From: Emmonsiellopsis sp. PD_33
Lineage: Eukaryota > Ascomycota > Eurotiomycetes > Onygenales > Ajellomycetaceae
Length of the DNA: 64,000 nt
Assembly: GCA_032988165.1 (NCBI GenBank)
Contig: JANTQF010000091.1
Location: 1 to 64,000 of the forward strand
Direction of reading: 5' to 3'
Shown piece by piece: positions 32,571 to 45,493 of the stretch (position 1 is its first letter; each line of letters opens with the position of its first letter). The notes beneath the pieces were generated by a model, which searched no databases, had not been told where the DNA came from, and saw only the letters and a program-made list of their open reading frames with translations. The position numbers were made by a program, and so were the translations under genes.

Positions 32571-33227
32571 TTAACTGATATGTGTGGTAGAATGCAGAGC
32601 CATTCATCTAAGGAGCTAGCTTAAAGCTCCTCCCTCCCCAACATCCTACCATCAGCTGTGAATATATGCAGGGTTAATATTCCAACTTCACTATTGATAC
32701 CAACTATTGCGCCATATCACTCCATAGATCCCTGCCATCTATTTAACGTGTTACTCAAGCAATTTATCAGCAGATTCAGAGCGAGAATTCTCTCCATACA
32801 CCTAGTAACAACTCACTTTGGTAGACAGGCTATAATTAAGGCCTGCACCTATTCCCCCTTCTGTACACCACTCTCCATACCCCATCGATTCACATCCACA
32901 TCCAACTCGAATGTATCTAGATAATGCTTGGCATTGAGGTCGTTGATTCGGCAAACCTTAAACCTGGACCACCAATCATCTGCAGCCGATGACATGCCCA
33001 TCCAAACCCCACCAAAGCAACAACAACCATCCTCACCTCTAGATAAGCCCAAGAGTCCTCCTTACCATCCTAAACAGTCCACAAACGGAACCAGTAGATC
33101 CCAATCCTCCCATCACACCCTCACCTCACATACTCTCCTACTCCTATAATCATCCACCAATCTACCAAGTCACTACTCGATATCAATCTACCCCTCCTCA
33201 GCCTTACCCCCATACATAAAGCTCACA
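32571..33227. other. Intergenic, upstream of the rhodanese gene
   Basis: CT- and CA-rich plus strand toward 33227, typical of a promoter and leader. No gene recognised. Confidence 0.5.
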
Positions 33228-33994
33228 ATGGCCACAACGCAAGAAACACCAGCAGCGCCCTGGCACGCTCTCTTTTCCGCGCCGAAGAGTAAAGCGCCAA
33301 CAATCTCGCGCGCGGAGGTGCTGGGTTGGCTGGAACAGAGAGAGAAGAATGAGGGTGAGGGCGGAGTGGTGGATTATGTACTTGTTGATTTGAGGAGGGT
33401 GGATTATGAGGTATGTATGCATTTTTTTTGGTATCTGGGTTGGGTTGGATTGAGGGGGTGGATTTCCATTTGGAGATCCTGTTTGTTAGCAATGGTCGTG
33501 GGGGGATATTGGATAGGTTCAACGGAGCGAATTTAAGTAGTCATAGTTAGTTATTACATAGTCCTAAAGATAATTATCAGTTTGAACTAACTAAAACAAA
33601 ACCAGGGTGGCACAATCTCAACCTCCATCAACCTCCCCGCCCAAAGCCTCTACCCGACCATCCCATCCCTGTACACCATCTTCAAGCAGGCAGGTATCAA
33701 GAAAGTTATATTCTACTGCGGTTCGTATTGTCCATATCCATCTCTAACATCCAATCGTCCCCCGTCCCAACTTGGATTCTCAATTAACGATCACTAGGCT
33801 CCTCCGCCGGCCGCGGAACGCGCGCTGGAGGCTGGTTTGCGGATTACATCTCGGAGAAGGAGGCTGGTGGAGAGCCGAGTGGGATGCAGAGTTTGGTGTT
33901 GGAAGGGGGGATTAAGGGGTGGGTGAAGGCTGGGAAGGAATATGTGGAGAAGATGGATGGGTATGAGGAGGCTGTTTGGAAGTCAGCGGAGTGA
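33228..33994 (+). CDS. Rhodanese-like / Cdc25-type arsenate reductase-like protein
   Basis: Single rhodanese domain. Fungal relatives include Acr2/Cdc25-type arsenate reductases and sulfurtransferases; which activity applies here is open. Exons 33228-33410, 33606-33720 and 33798-33994 give 164 residues. Visible order: ISRAEVLGWLEQ near the start, VLVDLRRVDYE before intron 1, GGTISTSINLPAQS at the domain centre, then the active-site loop FYCGSSAGRGTRAGGW with the catalytic Cys (about residue 98). Splicing at 33721/33797 (G/GC) is needed to complete CGSS. Intron 1 is 195 nt, long for this window. The loop C-x5-R fits the Cdc25/Acr2 branch. Confidence 0.88.
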
Positions 33995-34462
33995 ATGGGC
34001 CATGGTAGGGACGAGGTGGTACGTAGGTAGGTAGTGGAGGATAGCAAGGGTCTGAATGTGGCTGGCTGTCTTTTAGCATTAGGATAAGGTTGTGAATGGA
34101 TTGAAGAATGTTTCTATTCTATTGTGATGGAAGATATATATAAGCTGTGTAAGTGGGGATAATGTGATAGGTACACATGGATATAAAAGATACACCGAGA
34201 CTCCGTAAAAATAGTAATGGCCAAGCGATTAAGGGATAAGGATACACTCCCAAGGCATAGATCAGGGATATCCTCAAAGATTTGCGAGGGATAAGAATAT
34301 GAAGATGAAAAAACCCACCAGAACTCCACGACAGGGTAGGAGAAGAAAAAGGGTAAATATGTAAAACATCAGACAAAAATATAACAAAGATGCTCAATCC
34401 TTCAAGGTAGTTGTGAGTGAAATCACAGCCCTTAAAAGGATTTTAGTACTTAGCCTGTTTCC
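33995..34462. other. Intergenic between convergent rhodanese and MSH6 genes
   Basis: AT-rich 3' regions; nothing else recognised. Confidence 0.55.
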
Positions 34463-37400
34463 TTACAAGCTTTCGATAGCCTTGAGCAAAACATCCATTC
34501 CCCTCTCAGTAATGGCATCGCCGCCATCTTCCTCTTCGCCCCCGCTCTTCTTATCCTTCAGAACCCAAGCAACGTCGCTCCACCAACCCAGCCCAACAAG
34601 GCCACCACCTTTTCTCCTCTCCAAACTTTCCTTCAACCGGCTCGTATGCTCCCACTGTTTCGCGGCACTTTCAGCCCGCTCAACCACCTTGTTCGGAATT
34701 CCACACATCGACGCACAGTGCATACCGAAGCTTCCCTCCGCGACACCTTCCTCAAGTTTATACAAGAACGTAACGCGTCTTTCTACATCATCGACATGGA
34801 TGCGCATGCGTCGGGGGGCTATTTCGGGATGCCCTTCAAATTCGGCTGCAAGGGAATGGTAATGCGTTGCAAAGAAGCCTAAGGATCCGATGTGGGTTGC
34901 AACATGGTGGAGAACGGCTTGTGCAACAGCAACACCATCATAGGAGCTGGTGCCGCGTCCCAGCTCGTCCAGAATGACTAGTGACCGAGGAGTGGCTTCG
35001 GAGAGGATTTTCTTGGTCTCTGACAGTTCAACGAAGAAAGTCGACTGTGAAGCAAAGATGTTATCGTTGGCACCGAGACGAGACATGATACGATCAACTG
35101 GTGTCAATCGTGCGGATTGGCAGGGAACATGGCAGCCAATTTGGGCCATGATCACAGCGGTACAAGTCTATTTACCAAGCTTATTAGTCTTCTTGAATTG
35201 CCTGGCACAAACATGTGGACAGTGAGAAAGCCAAAACTTACCATGCGTAGGATTGTAGATTTACCAGCCGCGTTGGCGCCAGTGAGCAAGTTAATATTCG
35301 GGGTATTCCCTCCCAGCTTCACATCATTCGGAATAAAGTCACCAACATTTGGTAACATGCACGGGTGTCGAAGCTCTTCGAACTCTAGAACGCTGCGTTC
35401 ATCATCAACAAAGGTCGGTCGACAGCTTGGGTATCCCAGAGAGCAAGATGCCTTTGCCAAACTAATTAGACAGTCAAGCTGTGCAACAACCTTCACGGCA
35501 GCCAACCAAATGGGATAATTCTCATCGAAACGAGCATAGAACCGACCCGCCACTTCCTTGACCATTTGGCTATGGGTTTCCTGCGCCTCTTGGAGTTGGC
35601 GGATGATGGCTCGTAGCTCAGGGAAATAGTAACGCTTTACTTGCTTGGTAGCTGACATTTGATCCCAGCTTTTCGGTATGTTTTTTATTTTAATAGGAAC
35701 CTCAAGCTGATAAATCTCCTTCCCGTTATCGCGATAGACGATGGCAGTGGAGCCTAACTGCTTTCTGACTCTTTTGAGGAGTTGATCTAGATCATGTTCG
35801 AGCTCGGTGATCTTGTCCTGGGAGGCATCGAAATCTTCCTCAACGCCCACTTCGGGAACTAGAATACCAGCATCCTTCGCCTTGGAGCGGTCAAAGGCTG
35901 TCTTCCAATATTCGAGATGATCACGAAGATCCGGCATCGCCCCGACCAATTGTCCAATGACACCTTCTCCAGAACCGGTTTCTTTAAGTAGGCTCATTGT
36001 GTAGTCGATTTGTTCGAATCCCTCTAGGACTCGGAGGAAATCCTGGGCTTTGCAGTTACCCGCGTGGACTCGAGAAATAAGTCGTTCGAGATCTGGTATT
36101 TTCGTCAACTGAGAAGAAAACTGGTCCCGGACGCTACTATCCGCGTTCAACGCATCAACAGCGTCAAGGCGGGCATTGATCTTTTTCGTATCCATCAGCG
36201 GATGGCAGACCCACTGCTTGAACATTCGTTTGCCGAACGGGGTGATGCACCGATTGAGTAGTTGAAAGAGCGTCCCATCTTGACCTCCGTCAAACGAGTT
36301 GGCGAAGACTTCAAGATTAATCAAGGTTTGACCATCCAGGACCAGGCTGGAGGCCTTTCTGATCGGATCATACCAAGAGAAATTTCCAATCGTGATCAAA
36401 TCTCGTTCAATCTTGAGCAACCTCAGATACTGAATAAGAGCTCCGAAGGCTGACATGGCAAATTCCTTGTCCCTTGCTTCCCGCAGGACCTCTGGCCAAG
36501 CATCCAGGTTATCGCCATCGTCGGAAACGAAATAATTGCTAGCGTCAAGCTCTCGAACTGTAATATCCGCCTCCCAGAACTCCTTGCCAGGCTTCAAATA
36601 ATTCCAAAGCGTCGTAGGGCTGGTGTTATTCTTCAGGATGCGCAAAGCCTTAGATGATATCACGGACTTTTCCAAAAGCAACTCCTGTGGTCGAGTTTGC
36701 GCAACAAAAGTCTCGAACTTTGTCATATCAGCATCGTCAACGAATTCCGCCAAGAAGAATTGGCCAGTAGCAGTGTCCACAAAGGAGATACCGAATGCCG
36801 GAAGATCGTTGACCAAGGCTTCCTTGATAGCGACACAATATGTCGACATATCGTCCTGGAGCATCGACCCATCAACAAGGGTACCGGCAGTAAGGACACA
36901 GGCAAGTTCACGTTTGATGATTTTGTCTTCCTTCCCGGGTTTGCCGCCGATCTTGCCCTGCCTCTCTCTCATTTCCTTGCTCAGCGCGGACTCGGACTGA
37001 TCTACACGAGCAATCTTAAATCCTTTGGCAACAAACTGATTTGCCCAATGGTTTAAGCTCATTTCAGGAACGCCGACCATACGCATATTGACCCGGTCTG
37101 TAAGCTTGAGGTCGAAGAGCTGATGTCCAATGGTAGCATCATTCTCGTACAGTTCGTAGAATTTGCCCTTCTTGAAAAAGACAACCGTATCCCAGAACTT
37201 CTGTTTGATCTCCCAGTACTGCTTTTCAAACGGCGAGAATTTAGCCCAAGCCAATGGAGGAATATAAATAGTTCGCGGGTCATAGTCGGGGTGGCCAGGA
37301 GGGTTGCGGTCCATGTCTAGAATATTAGCAAGCCACGGATACCGTTTTTCAGGTTCAGTCATATGAGCCTTCTCCTTTCTTTTTGGTGCTGTCTGTGCAG

Positions 37401-38433
37401 TGGAACTTGCAATGGCTGGCCGTGCTTTTGGTGGCTCTATGTCGTTTGGATCATAAGTCCACTTCCGAGCAGAGCCAGTAGCTGCATCGGGCAGTTCAAG
37501 ATCGAGTTCTGGATCTCGCACTGGTGGCGAGTTCAAAGGAGATGCCTTTGTTGGAACATTAGAAGGTCGTTTCCGTTTTTTGGACGGCTTTACCTCGTCT
37601 TCAGATTCATCTGGGACAACGAAGTCGTCGAGGTCTGCTCATAAATTAGATTTGCGGATGACAGGATTCGCAAGGGAGGTATCTCTACTAACCATCGTCC
37701 GAAAACTCCCCACGTTCATTTTCCTCCTTGAACTCATCCTCGTCGTCCGAGCTAGCGACGGTTTTTCTCCTCTTCAACGACCTCCCTCCCGCACTAGTCT
37801 TCCTGCTAATCGGCATGACATCTTCATCGTCGGATTCCAGATAGCTCTTAACTGCTTTCTTTGCCTAAATAGTACCAATTGTCGCGTCAGTAACTGTACC
37901 CTATAGTCAAACCAATACAAGTAGACAGGGCTTACCCGACGCGTAGGTGTGACGGAGCTTCGATCTGCCTCTTCGCTCTGAATCTGCACGCCACCAGCCC
38001 CGTTAGCAGACGTTGCGGGAGAAGCCAAGCAGCTATCGACAGCGTTCTCAGAACTTTCCTTTGCCTTTTTGTCCTCTTCCATCGTCACATCATCTTCATC
38101 AAACCCAGCCGCATCACTGCTAGGAACCGGGGTAATAGCACCAACACCATTCTTACTCCCCCCAGTCTTCACAGATATAGCCGCACCGTTCGAAGACCTT
38201 GTTGCAGAGGCATTGCGGAATTTCTGCCCAGAAGCTGCTCGCTGGGCCGGGGAGGAAGCTAGTTCCTGACTGGGGGTGTTTCGTGGGGCGGAGGAGGGGG
38301 GTGCTGTAGACGGGGAAGACTTTTGGAAGAAGCCCAGGATGGACCTTTGGTTCTTCATATTCTGGGTGCTCGAGGTGGTTTTCTTGAGGACACGCGTGGT
38401 CGGGGTCTTTTGCTGGTCGTTGTCCGTAGCCAT
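34463..38433 (-). CDS. msh6: DNA mismatch repair protein Msh6
   Basis: Partner of Msh2 in MutS-alpha, which recognises base mismatches and small loops. Exons 38433-37936, 37864-37693, 37637-35242 and 35167-34463 give 1256 residues. A PIP box, QRSILGFF (residues 29-36), would tether it to PCNA. A long acidic/Ser-rich disordered linker runs to about 300. The mismatch-reading FYE motif is in KFYELYEND (about 383-385). The ATPase has Walker A TGANAAGKST (about 1009-1018), split from the rest by the last intron, and Walker B LVILDELGRG (about 1085-1094). Phases 0, 1 and 0 all connect family-consistent residues. The FYE motif separates it from Msh2 and Msh3, and the long N-terminal tail supports Msh6. 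Confidence 0.96.
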
Positions 38434-39076
38434 TTCTCACGGCCAAAGGGGAGGCGCCAAAAAATGGGGTGTAAAGATATGGGTGTTAGTAGGCGAGGTT
38501 AATTGTAAACTCGCATATTTCGCCGTCATGGAATAGGATATCAATGGCCAAGGTAGAAAATGGAAGAAATGGGGTGGTGAAAGGGAGGATGTTTGGGGAC
38601 GCAGAGATCCCGTTGATCTGCTGGGGAGACGTGACGGACTTGGGAGCTGCGGCTTGGCGTGTCGGACGCGTTAATGGGCAGGGTCACGTGATATCAACCT
38701 CCTGAACTTCCCCCTTAACCCCTGTGGTTGCTTTTACCAGTCATATGCAGATGGACGGGCCAATGTAGGATGCGTTACGATAGATACAATTACGTTTATG
38801 TAGAGTGCGTCTGACTTAGCCGTTACCTATTAGTTTGTGCAGGGTTCGGCGGAATATAGAAAAGCACAGCGGAAGAGGGGGGAGGGAGTTGACTGTATGT
38901 TCAATCAAGGAAAGGCTAAAAATAAAAGGAAAGAGTTTCTAATATACAGTGTATAAAAAACAGGGAGGCATAATGGTTTATAAAAGTACAATAGGGGAAA
39001 TCATCGTGAAAATTGGCGGGCAAACGACAGGCCACATGAAGAAAAAAGGGTGCGTAAAACACAAGAGCAGGACCGC
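38434..39076. promoter_or_regulatory. MSH6 promoter and TyrRS 3' region
   Basis: Spacer of 643 nt between two minus-strand genes. Contains TCACGTGATATC at 38694-38705, about 260 nt upstream of the MSH6 start. No gene seen. Confidence 0.5.
38694..38705. promoter_or_regulatory. TCACGTGATATC motif, copy 3
   Basis: Third exact copy of the 12-mer, in the MSH6 upstream region. In the orientation of the gene it reads GATATCACGTGA. Confidence 0.5.
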
Positions 39077-41270
39077 TCACGATTTATTATCCTCGCCCTT
39101 CGACATATCTGTCATGGGTTCCTTTTTATTCCCGTGTCCCATTCTAGTCTTTGACTTTTGAATCATACCTTCATCCTTCACTCGCTCCATCGAATCTTCC
39201 TCCTCCCTCCATCCGGGCGCACTGAGCCCAAGTCTCTCGAATTCCTCATCGCTAACGACCTTCACAATCTTGAGCTTCCACTTTCCTACCCTCAAGATCA
39301 ACAACGAATTGTCAATGATGAATTTCTCCGTCACATCTGCGCTCCACGTTTTAATCGGAACGTATGATAGAGCGTCGTCCATGGAGGCTTGGGCGTCCGA
39401 TCGGGATCCGACCGAGGCACCGTTGTTTACAATAAGCCGGAATCCTTCAGCCTTGGAATTCACCAATCCCGCCGACCAGAGAACCTTGTGGAAGAATTGT
39501 CCGGCAACCAACGACCGTGGAAGAGTGGCATGCGGGGATGGGAGGTTCAGGGGGTTGGTGTCGGAAAGCCTTCTCTCAGGGGGTATCTCCACCCCAGCAG
39601 TGGCCTCGTTGTCGTTCTTAGCGAAAAGGCTACGATGGGCGGCCTCGGCTTTTGTGGCCTCGATAGGGCCGTGAATTAGTTCAACGAATTCGTAGGCGAG
39701 CTTATGTTGCGCGACTCTAGCAGACGGGTCTTCGTTGTGTTTCGTCATGAGTTCTGTGATTTCTGGGATAGGGAGGAAGGTGAAATATTTCAAATATTGC
39801 TCGACGTTTTGATCGGGTGTTCGCAGGAAGAACTGTAACCAGTCAGCAAACAAAATTGTTTCGACGAGGTGGATTATAGGAAGAATATACCTGATAGAGG
39901 TCGAAAACCGGGGTCATATCTTTGTCCAGCCAGACAGCATTACCTGCTGACTTGCCAAACTTTTCGCCAGAAGGGGTGGTAAGGAGAGGGGTAGTGAAGC
40001 CCATGGGAGCGGCCGACTGGGAGACTTTTCCATCCCAGTGTTTTCTCCAGTATTCCGTATCCTTCTTCATTATGAGCTTGATGGTCTCCATCCCGAACAT
40101 AATATTTCCAGCTTGGTCGGAGCCGCCAACTTGCACGAGGACATTCTGTTGCTTGATCAGCTGCCACCAATCCCACGCCTGCATGAGTGGATAACAGAAC
40201 TCTGCAAACGACATGCCGGATCCACCATTGAGTCGATTCTTAACACTATAATTTGTTGCCTCCTATTAACCACCATCATCCCTGACGCCAGCAAACAGCA
40301 AAAGAATCTTGACTTACAAATCTCTTCCAAGCATGGTCCCCAAGCGTGCAGTTTTCCCCAGAGTCCTCATGATTTCAAGGAACGGCGCCTTAAGATACCA
40401 CGTATTGTTGTTCACAATCGCGCGCCTCCATACCCACTCCTGCTCGTAACCATATTTGGCCCCATATCGCTCAATAGACACCCCAAGTTTTTTAAGTTGC
40501 AAGTGCATATTGACCATATTTTGCTTGCGTGTGACACTCGACTGACTGGCTCGCGCATCCAATCGATCGGTAGGGTCTCCAATTGAAGCCGTCGACCCTC
40601 CTAGCTATTACGCATATGTCAGTGTCTGGTATCTACCGGGCAACAACTAGAAGTAAGGGGAGCACGGCGCACTTACCAGGAAAACTGATCTGATGCCATG
40701 AACATATGCCCACGCCAGTACCATGAAAGGCAACATATGCCCAACATGCAGAGACGGAGCCGTAGGGTCGACACCAGCATATATACCCACCCGCGCTTCC
40801 GTCCACAATTTATTCAGGGCATCGCGATCACTGTGTATCCTTCTGTTAGCTCGAAATTACGACAGACAAGCCAGTCAAACCGATGCAAATCCCCGCAACG
40901 AGCGACCCCCGATCACCCAAGCGCAAAACGCGAAATTAAAAATAAAAAAAAAACCATACCCAACAACATTATTAACCAGCCCGCGCTCCTCCATCGACTC
41001 CAAAAAACTCTTCCGCTTCCCAGCTTTGATCTCCTCCGCCTGCATCTTCCATTGATCCTCAGCCTCTCTCATTCTTCGCTTATGTTGTTGGGTTATACTC
41101 CGTTTCTGAAAAGGGGCAACAGAGACAGCGACGCGGGGGGATGATTTCGCCCGTAATATCGACACGCGGCCCGCATTGGTTGAATATGATCGAAGAAGCA
41201 TTATGGACGGGAGGTAGGAGGTCGGGGAATATGAGCACGCCGGACACGGCGATCGGAGTCGAGACAGCAT
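39077..41270 (-). CDS. Mitochondrial tyrosyl-tRNA synthetase
   Basis: Charges mitochondrial tRNA-Tyr; class I synthetase of bacterial type, the counterpart of yeast MSY1 and of Neurospora CYT-18, which also helps group I introns fold. Exons 41270-40960, 40830-40677, 40604-40318, 40245-39891 and 39832-39077 give 620 residues. The start MLSRLRSPCPACSYSPTSYL is a basic mitochondrial presequence; a second ATG (41201) is possible. Class I motifs: HVGH (about 132-135) and KFGKS (about 346-350), with GDPTDR after intron 2 and QVGGSDQAGNI before KFGKS. The C-terminal region (about 500-600) has an S4-like RNA-binding arrangement and a basic tail. Whether it retains CYT-18-like splicing activity cannot be read by eye. 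Confidence 0.94.
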
Positions 41271-41741
41271 TTTTTTCGACAAGGGAGAGGAAGTTGGGGA
41301 ACCGAGGGTGGTTCGCGCCCCTCCAAAATAAGAAAAGAAAAGAAAATCACCCAGCAAGATCAGGGTCCTGCGAGTGTCAATCGAGGGTTGTTCATCCAGG
41401 TTCCTTCAGTCATTGATGGAGAGGGAACTTTTTTTACGCGCGAGCCAATCGGAGGCGGCTAAACTCCGCGTCGGATAAAAGAAATGCCGGAGGGATGGAT
41501 TAGCGCCGGGACCCACTAGGCGCGATTCAAAACCTTATTTAAGCGCGGTCGAACTACATCCATTTTCGACTCCTCGATCCTCTGACAAAAACAATTGTGT
41601 GAGAAGGTATTTATATTCTCCATCCCGATTAAGGAAAACGCGGAGACTAGAAACGCCAAACTTCATGACCAAAATTCCAGAGATATCCAAATAAAGCCAT
41701 GTCGACCCACCACCCTACAAAACCCTCCACAAATCCCCAAT
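41271..41741. other. Intergenic, TyrRS promoter and GH36 3' region
   Basis: A 471-nt spacer between tandem minus-strand genes. A TATTTAAGC run near 41537 is AT-rich; no gene recognised. Confidence 0.5.
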
Positions 41742-44582
41742 TCATCCCATAAAAACCTGCACAACAACCTCATTACTCCACCCGCCCTGCAACCCCATCT
41801 CCTTCCACGCCGTCAACACATCAACCGCCAACACCTTCTCCCCCTTCGCAACACCAGCTGACACCTTCTGAACAGTATTCACAGGAACCGCTCTGCCCGA
41901 CAGCATCACCATAAAATCCTCATCCACGCTCCTCGTATCAAGATCAGAGATGTATATCCCCAAAGTCCCCAATGCCTTCAGACTGACATCGAACTTCAGC
42001 CGTCCATTAGCGGTGACGAAAATATCAGAACTGGCTAGAGCAGCGACGCCGGTCATTTTGTCCAAGAGGCCGAGGATGGCGACTTTGGTTGGGGTAGTCA
42101 CTTGCTGGGTCTTTGTGAGGTTGAATGTGCGGACGGGGAATGCGGTTAGGATTTCCCATCCCTTTACGGCTAGGGATACGGATATTAATGAGGCTTGGTC
42201 CGATGGTTTCAAGATGCTTGTGATTCCGCCGGTGGTGTGGGCGCGGACTATGTACTCGTCCTGGCTTCCAGGGGCTATACCCGGTATATCCAGAATGGAG
42301 ATTAAAGAGGTGATTTCCTTGCTGCTGATGTTGAAGAGGCCTAGAATCCCACTGCCTGTCTTTGCCCAGCCGGTGTAGCTGCCGACCTTGAGCATCTGGC
42401 CTTCGTTATAATTGTGGTATACGTCAACTGTTCGCCCGACAACGCTCGGTCGAAGGATAACGGTTTTGCCGTTGGAGGTTGGGGCGGTCATCTGGTTTAT
42501 CAGATTAATGTCATGCTCCCCGGGTACATCGGTGATGTATATGGGACCACCGGAAACACATCTCGCTGCAGCGTGGAAGGATGCATAAGGGTGACTGGTT
42601 TGGAACATATCCCAATCGGGTAGAACGTTAAGATGCTGAGTGAAGAGGGAGTTATGCGCATTACAAAAGACATGCCAAGGGTGGGAAGAAGCGATGTCCG
42701 GGAAGAAATCGTCCGAATTTCTCAGGAGTATCTGTGGCTTGTTGGTTGGCATCTGGGAATGGAAAATAATTTGCGGCGTTTGTGACATGCAAGTTATTGA
42801 CTTTGTCTGGAAATAGCGCAGCGATGCTATGGACCACGCGTCCTGGTATGCCGTCGTGAACCGAACTCGATCAGCTGGATCCGCCAGTAGGTCGAGAAAG
42901 AATTGAGCGTCTGTCTTCACGGAGTCCACACCGGCTGAGAGGAGGAATTTATACAAATCGTCATAAAATCGATAGATATCATCTGGGTCGACAGCCAGCA
43001 TACTGCCACCGGCAACGCCATCAACTTTCTTGACGACTTTGGTTTTATAATCCTTCGCAATCTGCCCGTCAGGTGAGATACCTCCCCAATACCCCAAGAG
43101 AGCGTGCCAAACAGCAATATGCTGTACATTCGGATGCTGTTGGCGGATTTTGTCCGTGGTATGTTTCAACCCATTCGGGAACCCATCTTTATTTGCCTCG
43201 AACTCCATCCAACCCCGTTTAAACTGTGACTGTCCTTTATTATCCAACGCCTGCCAGTTATCGTCTATGATGAGATTGACAATATTAATTCCATTGGCCT
43301 TCAGCGTATTGAGAGCATTCAATATCTTTTCCTCTGTCAAATCTTGGCCCAGTGCATTCCAGGTGCAATAGGCTAGCCCATCATACCAATTAGACAACCA
43401 TTGGACTGTAGGGTCGCCCTCGACGAGAACAATGTCATTGCCTAGAGGAGACATTGGCTCCTCCAACTCGTTTGCCGGAGGCGACGTAATCGGGGCAGAA
43501 TACGGTCTTACCAATTTACGAGCCTCATACATGACCGCCGAATTCGCAACGTCAAAGGACGGCGCCGCAGCAATGAGAATCTGGAAGGTTGAATTTCGAG
43601 TATTGTCATTTTTAACAGAGGCCACCAGCTTGCCATTCTCATCTGATCCGAAGACCGTTAACACATTGTCCACCCCGCTCACCGCAAGGAGAACAAGATG
43701 TATTCCATCCCTGCGCAAGAACGACAGAAGCATGGCATCTTCCGTCAAAGCCAGCTTGTTCGTCCCATGCCGGGGTGCCAGCCACGGTTCCCAGATCCGG
43801 ACAAGGCCGAAGTATCGCACAAAGTCCTTTGGCAAGCCGACATTTACCTTGTCGGCGGTGCTCTGATTATCGACCGCGGATAAAACAGTGCCTTTTACAC
43901 TGAACAAGAGAGATCCAGGAGACTCGCTAGACCGAGACTCGATCTGCAGATTGGGATTAATATCACCCAGGAACTCCGCAAGGAGCTTTGATGGTTCCTT
44001 CAGCGGGTCCAGACCCCTTTCCAGCTGCGACCTGATCGGCTCGAACACCAGCTCCGCATCTTTCGTTCCGAACTGCTCGTTTACCCACTGCCACGGTGAT
44101 TTGGAGTCGATTCTATATCTAACTGTAAATGCAGCGTGTTTGCCTTGGTTCGGAAAGTCAAGTTCGCCAGTGAAGGTGTAGGCGTGATAGTTGGATCCTA
44201 GTATCCGACCAGCTTCCATTGGAGCGGATGTAGCGCTTGCATTCTTCTGCAGGGAGTGTGCCTCCCAGGCATCGCTGTTGACATTGTGCCAAATGGAAAC
44301 CTCCCAGGTCTGCTCTGGCAGTGAACGGCTTGATTGGAGCAGAATGGTAAATCGGAGCTATACATTATTAGCAAATGCAGGTAATACACAGGATGCTCAT
44401 TTACAATGCAATAGCTTTTCGTAGACGTGTAAACCACTGCATCGACGACCCAGGCTATCAAGTATAGCAAAGCATCTATAAAAAACAGTGTCGCAATATA
44501 CCTTATCCGCATCCCCACTTCTCTTCAAGCACGTAACCTGACCCAGCGGCGGCCAACTAGTAATATCCGCAAACAGACTCAT
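41742..44582 (-). CDS. GH36 raffinose synthase (Sip1)/alpha-galactosidase-like protein
   Basis: Glycoside hydrolase family 36, the group called raffinose synthase or seed imbibition protein. In fungi the likely activity is alpha-galactoside hydrolysis or transfer, probably intracellular as no signal peptide is seen. Exons 44582-44502 and 44357-41742 (intron phase 0, 144 nt) give 898 residues. Exon 1 (MSLFADITSWPPLGQVTC) matches the usual start; an in-frame ATG at 44720 would add 46 Pro/Gln-rich residues. The barrel contains YDGLAYCTWNALGQDLTEE, IIDDNWQ and the nucleophile in SVKTDAQ (Asp about 510), with the acid/base region near RNSDDFFPD. A beta-sandwich C-terminal domain follows. Calling it a true raffinose synthase would go beyond the sequence. 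Confidence 0.91.
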
Positions 44583-45493
44583 CTGCGCCGGCCGAATGAA
44601 TTTGATCTGCGAGGGTCTTTCTTGTTTTCTTTGCTGTGGTTGTGCTACGTCACTTGCTTGCCCCGCCTTTGGCCGAACGGGGATGGGGATGGGGGAGCTG
44701 GGGGACATCGCAGGAGGCATCCGGATGTATGGACAGGTATGTTACTTTTGTATGAAGAAGTGGATTTGGTCTTGTTGTTTGAGGCGAGCCGTTCTTGCGT
44801 TGCAGATATGGAGGATTTGAGATGGAGATGCGGGGAGGATAGTAGTTGTCAGCCAGTTGAGGGATGTCACTACTAGTATGTGATGTTATTGGGCCAACAG
44901 ACGATGTGGAGAGGAAGTGCATAGAAATATCTCGATGGGCTTTTTGGCCATGGCAAAGAAGATGGTAAAATTCGTTGTGATGGATGATATTTCTACGTGA
45001 GTTTAACAGTTTTCTGTCCCTTCCGGATTATTATAGTTTGGCGGCAGTTAACTTTATGGAACTATATCCTCACCCTCCTTCCTCCGCTCTATGCTTGATC
45101 GTCAATATTCCACCTCGCAAGTTCTATCAAGTTTACATGGAGCTATTTCTCTTGCATTTACCAGCCATGATGGATTCCCTCGTATCATTATTGCCTACCC
45201 CTTTGCCACTTTCTGCAAATCGGGGTGGCTGATCGATCAGCCAAGTCCTCAACTGCCGTCCCATATTAAGAGCGTCACTGCTAAATACAGATTGAATATC
45301 TTTAATCCCGGCAGATCTAAGCTCGGCAAAAAAAAATCCAAGGGAGTCTGGGGCCGAAAACCTGTCGGGATTGCAGAGGGGTAAGTAGACACTTAGAAAC
45401 GGTAAGTATCCTTTTACATCCCTCGATGTTTCCTTGGATGAGTGCCAGGGCAGAGAACCAAGTCCATACTTTAAAAATACACAAATCACCCAT
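44583..45493. other. Intergenic, GH36 promoter side
   Basis: A 911-nt spacer between tandem minus-strand genes. AT-rich with no protein-like frame or repeat seen. Confidence 0.5.

Noticed and set aside
32928..33149. 73-codon open frame upstream of the rhodanese gene
   Set aside because: Pro/Ser/Gln low complexity in a promoter-like CT/CA-rich region; no supporting features.
30894..34000. Secondary-metabolite gene cluster around the terpenoid-synthase-like gene
   Set aside because: Neighbours are a Myb-like protein, a rhodanese and MSH6; no P450, transferase, transporter or regulator adjoins it.
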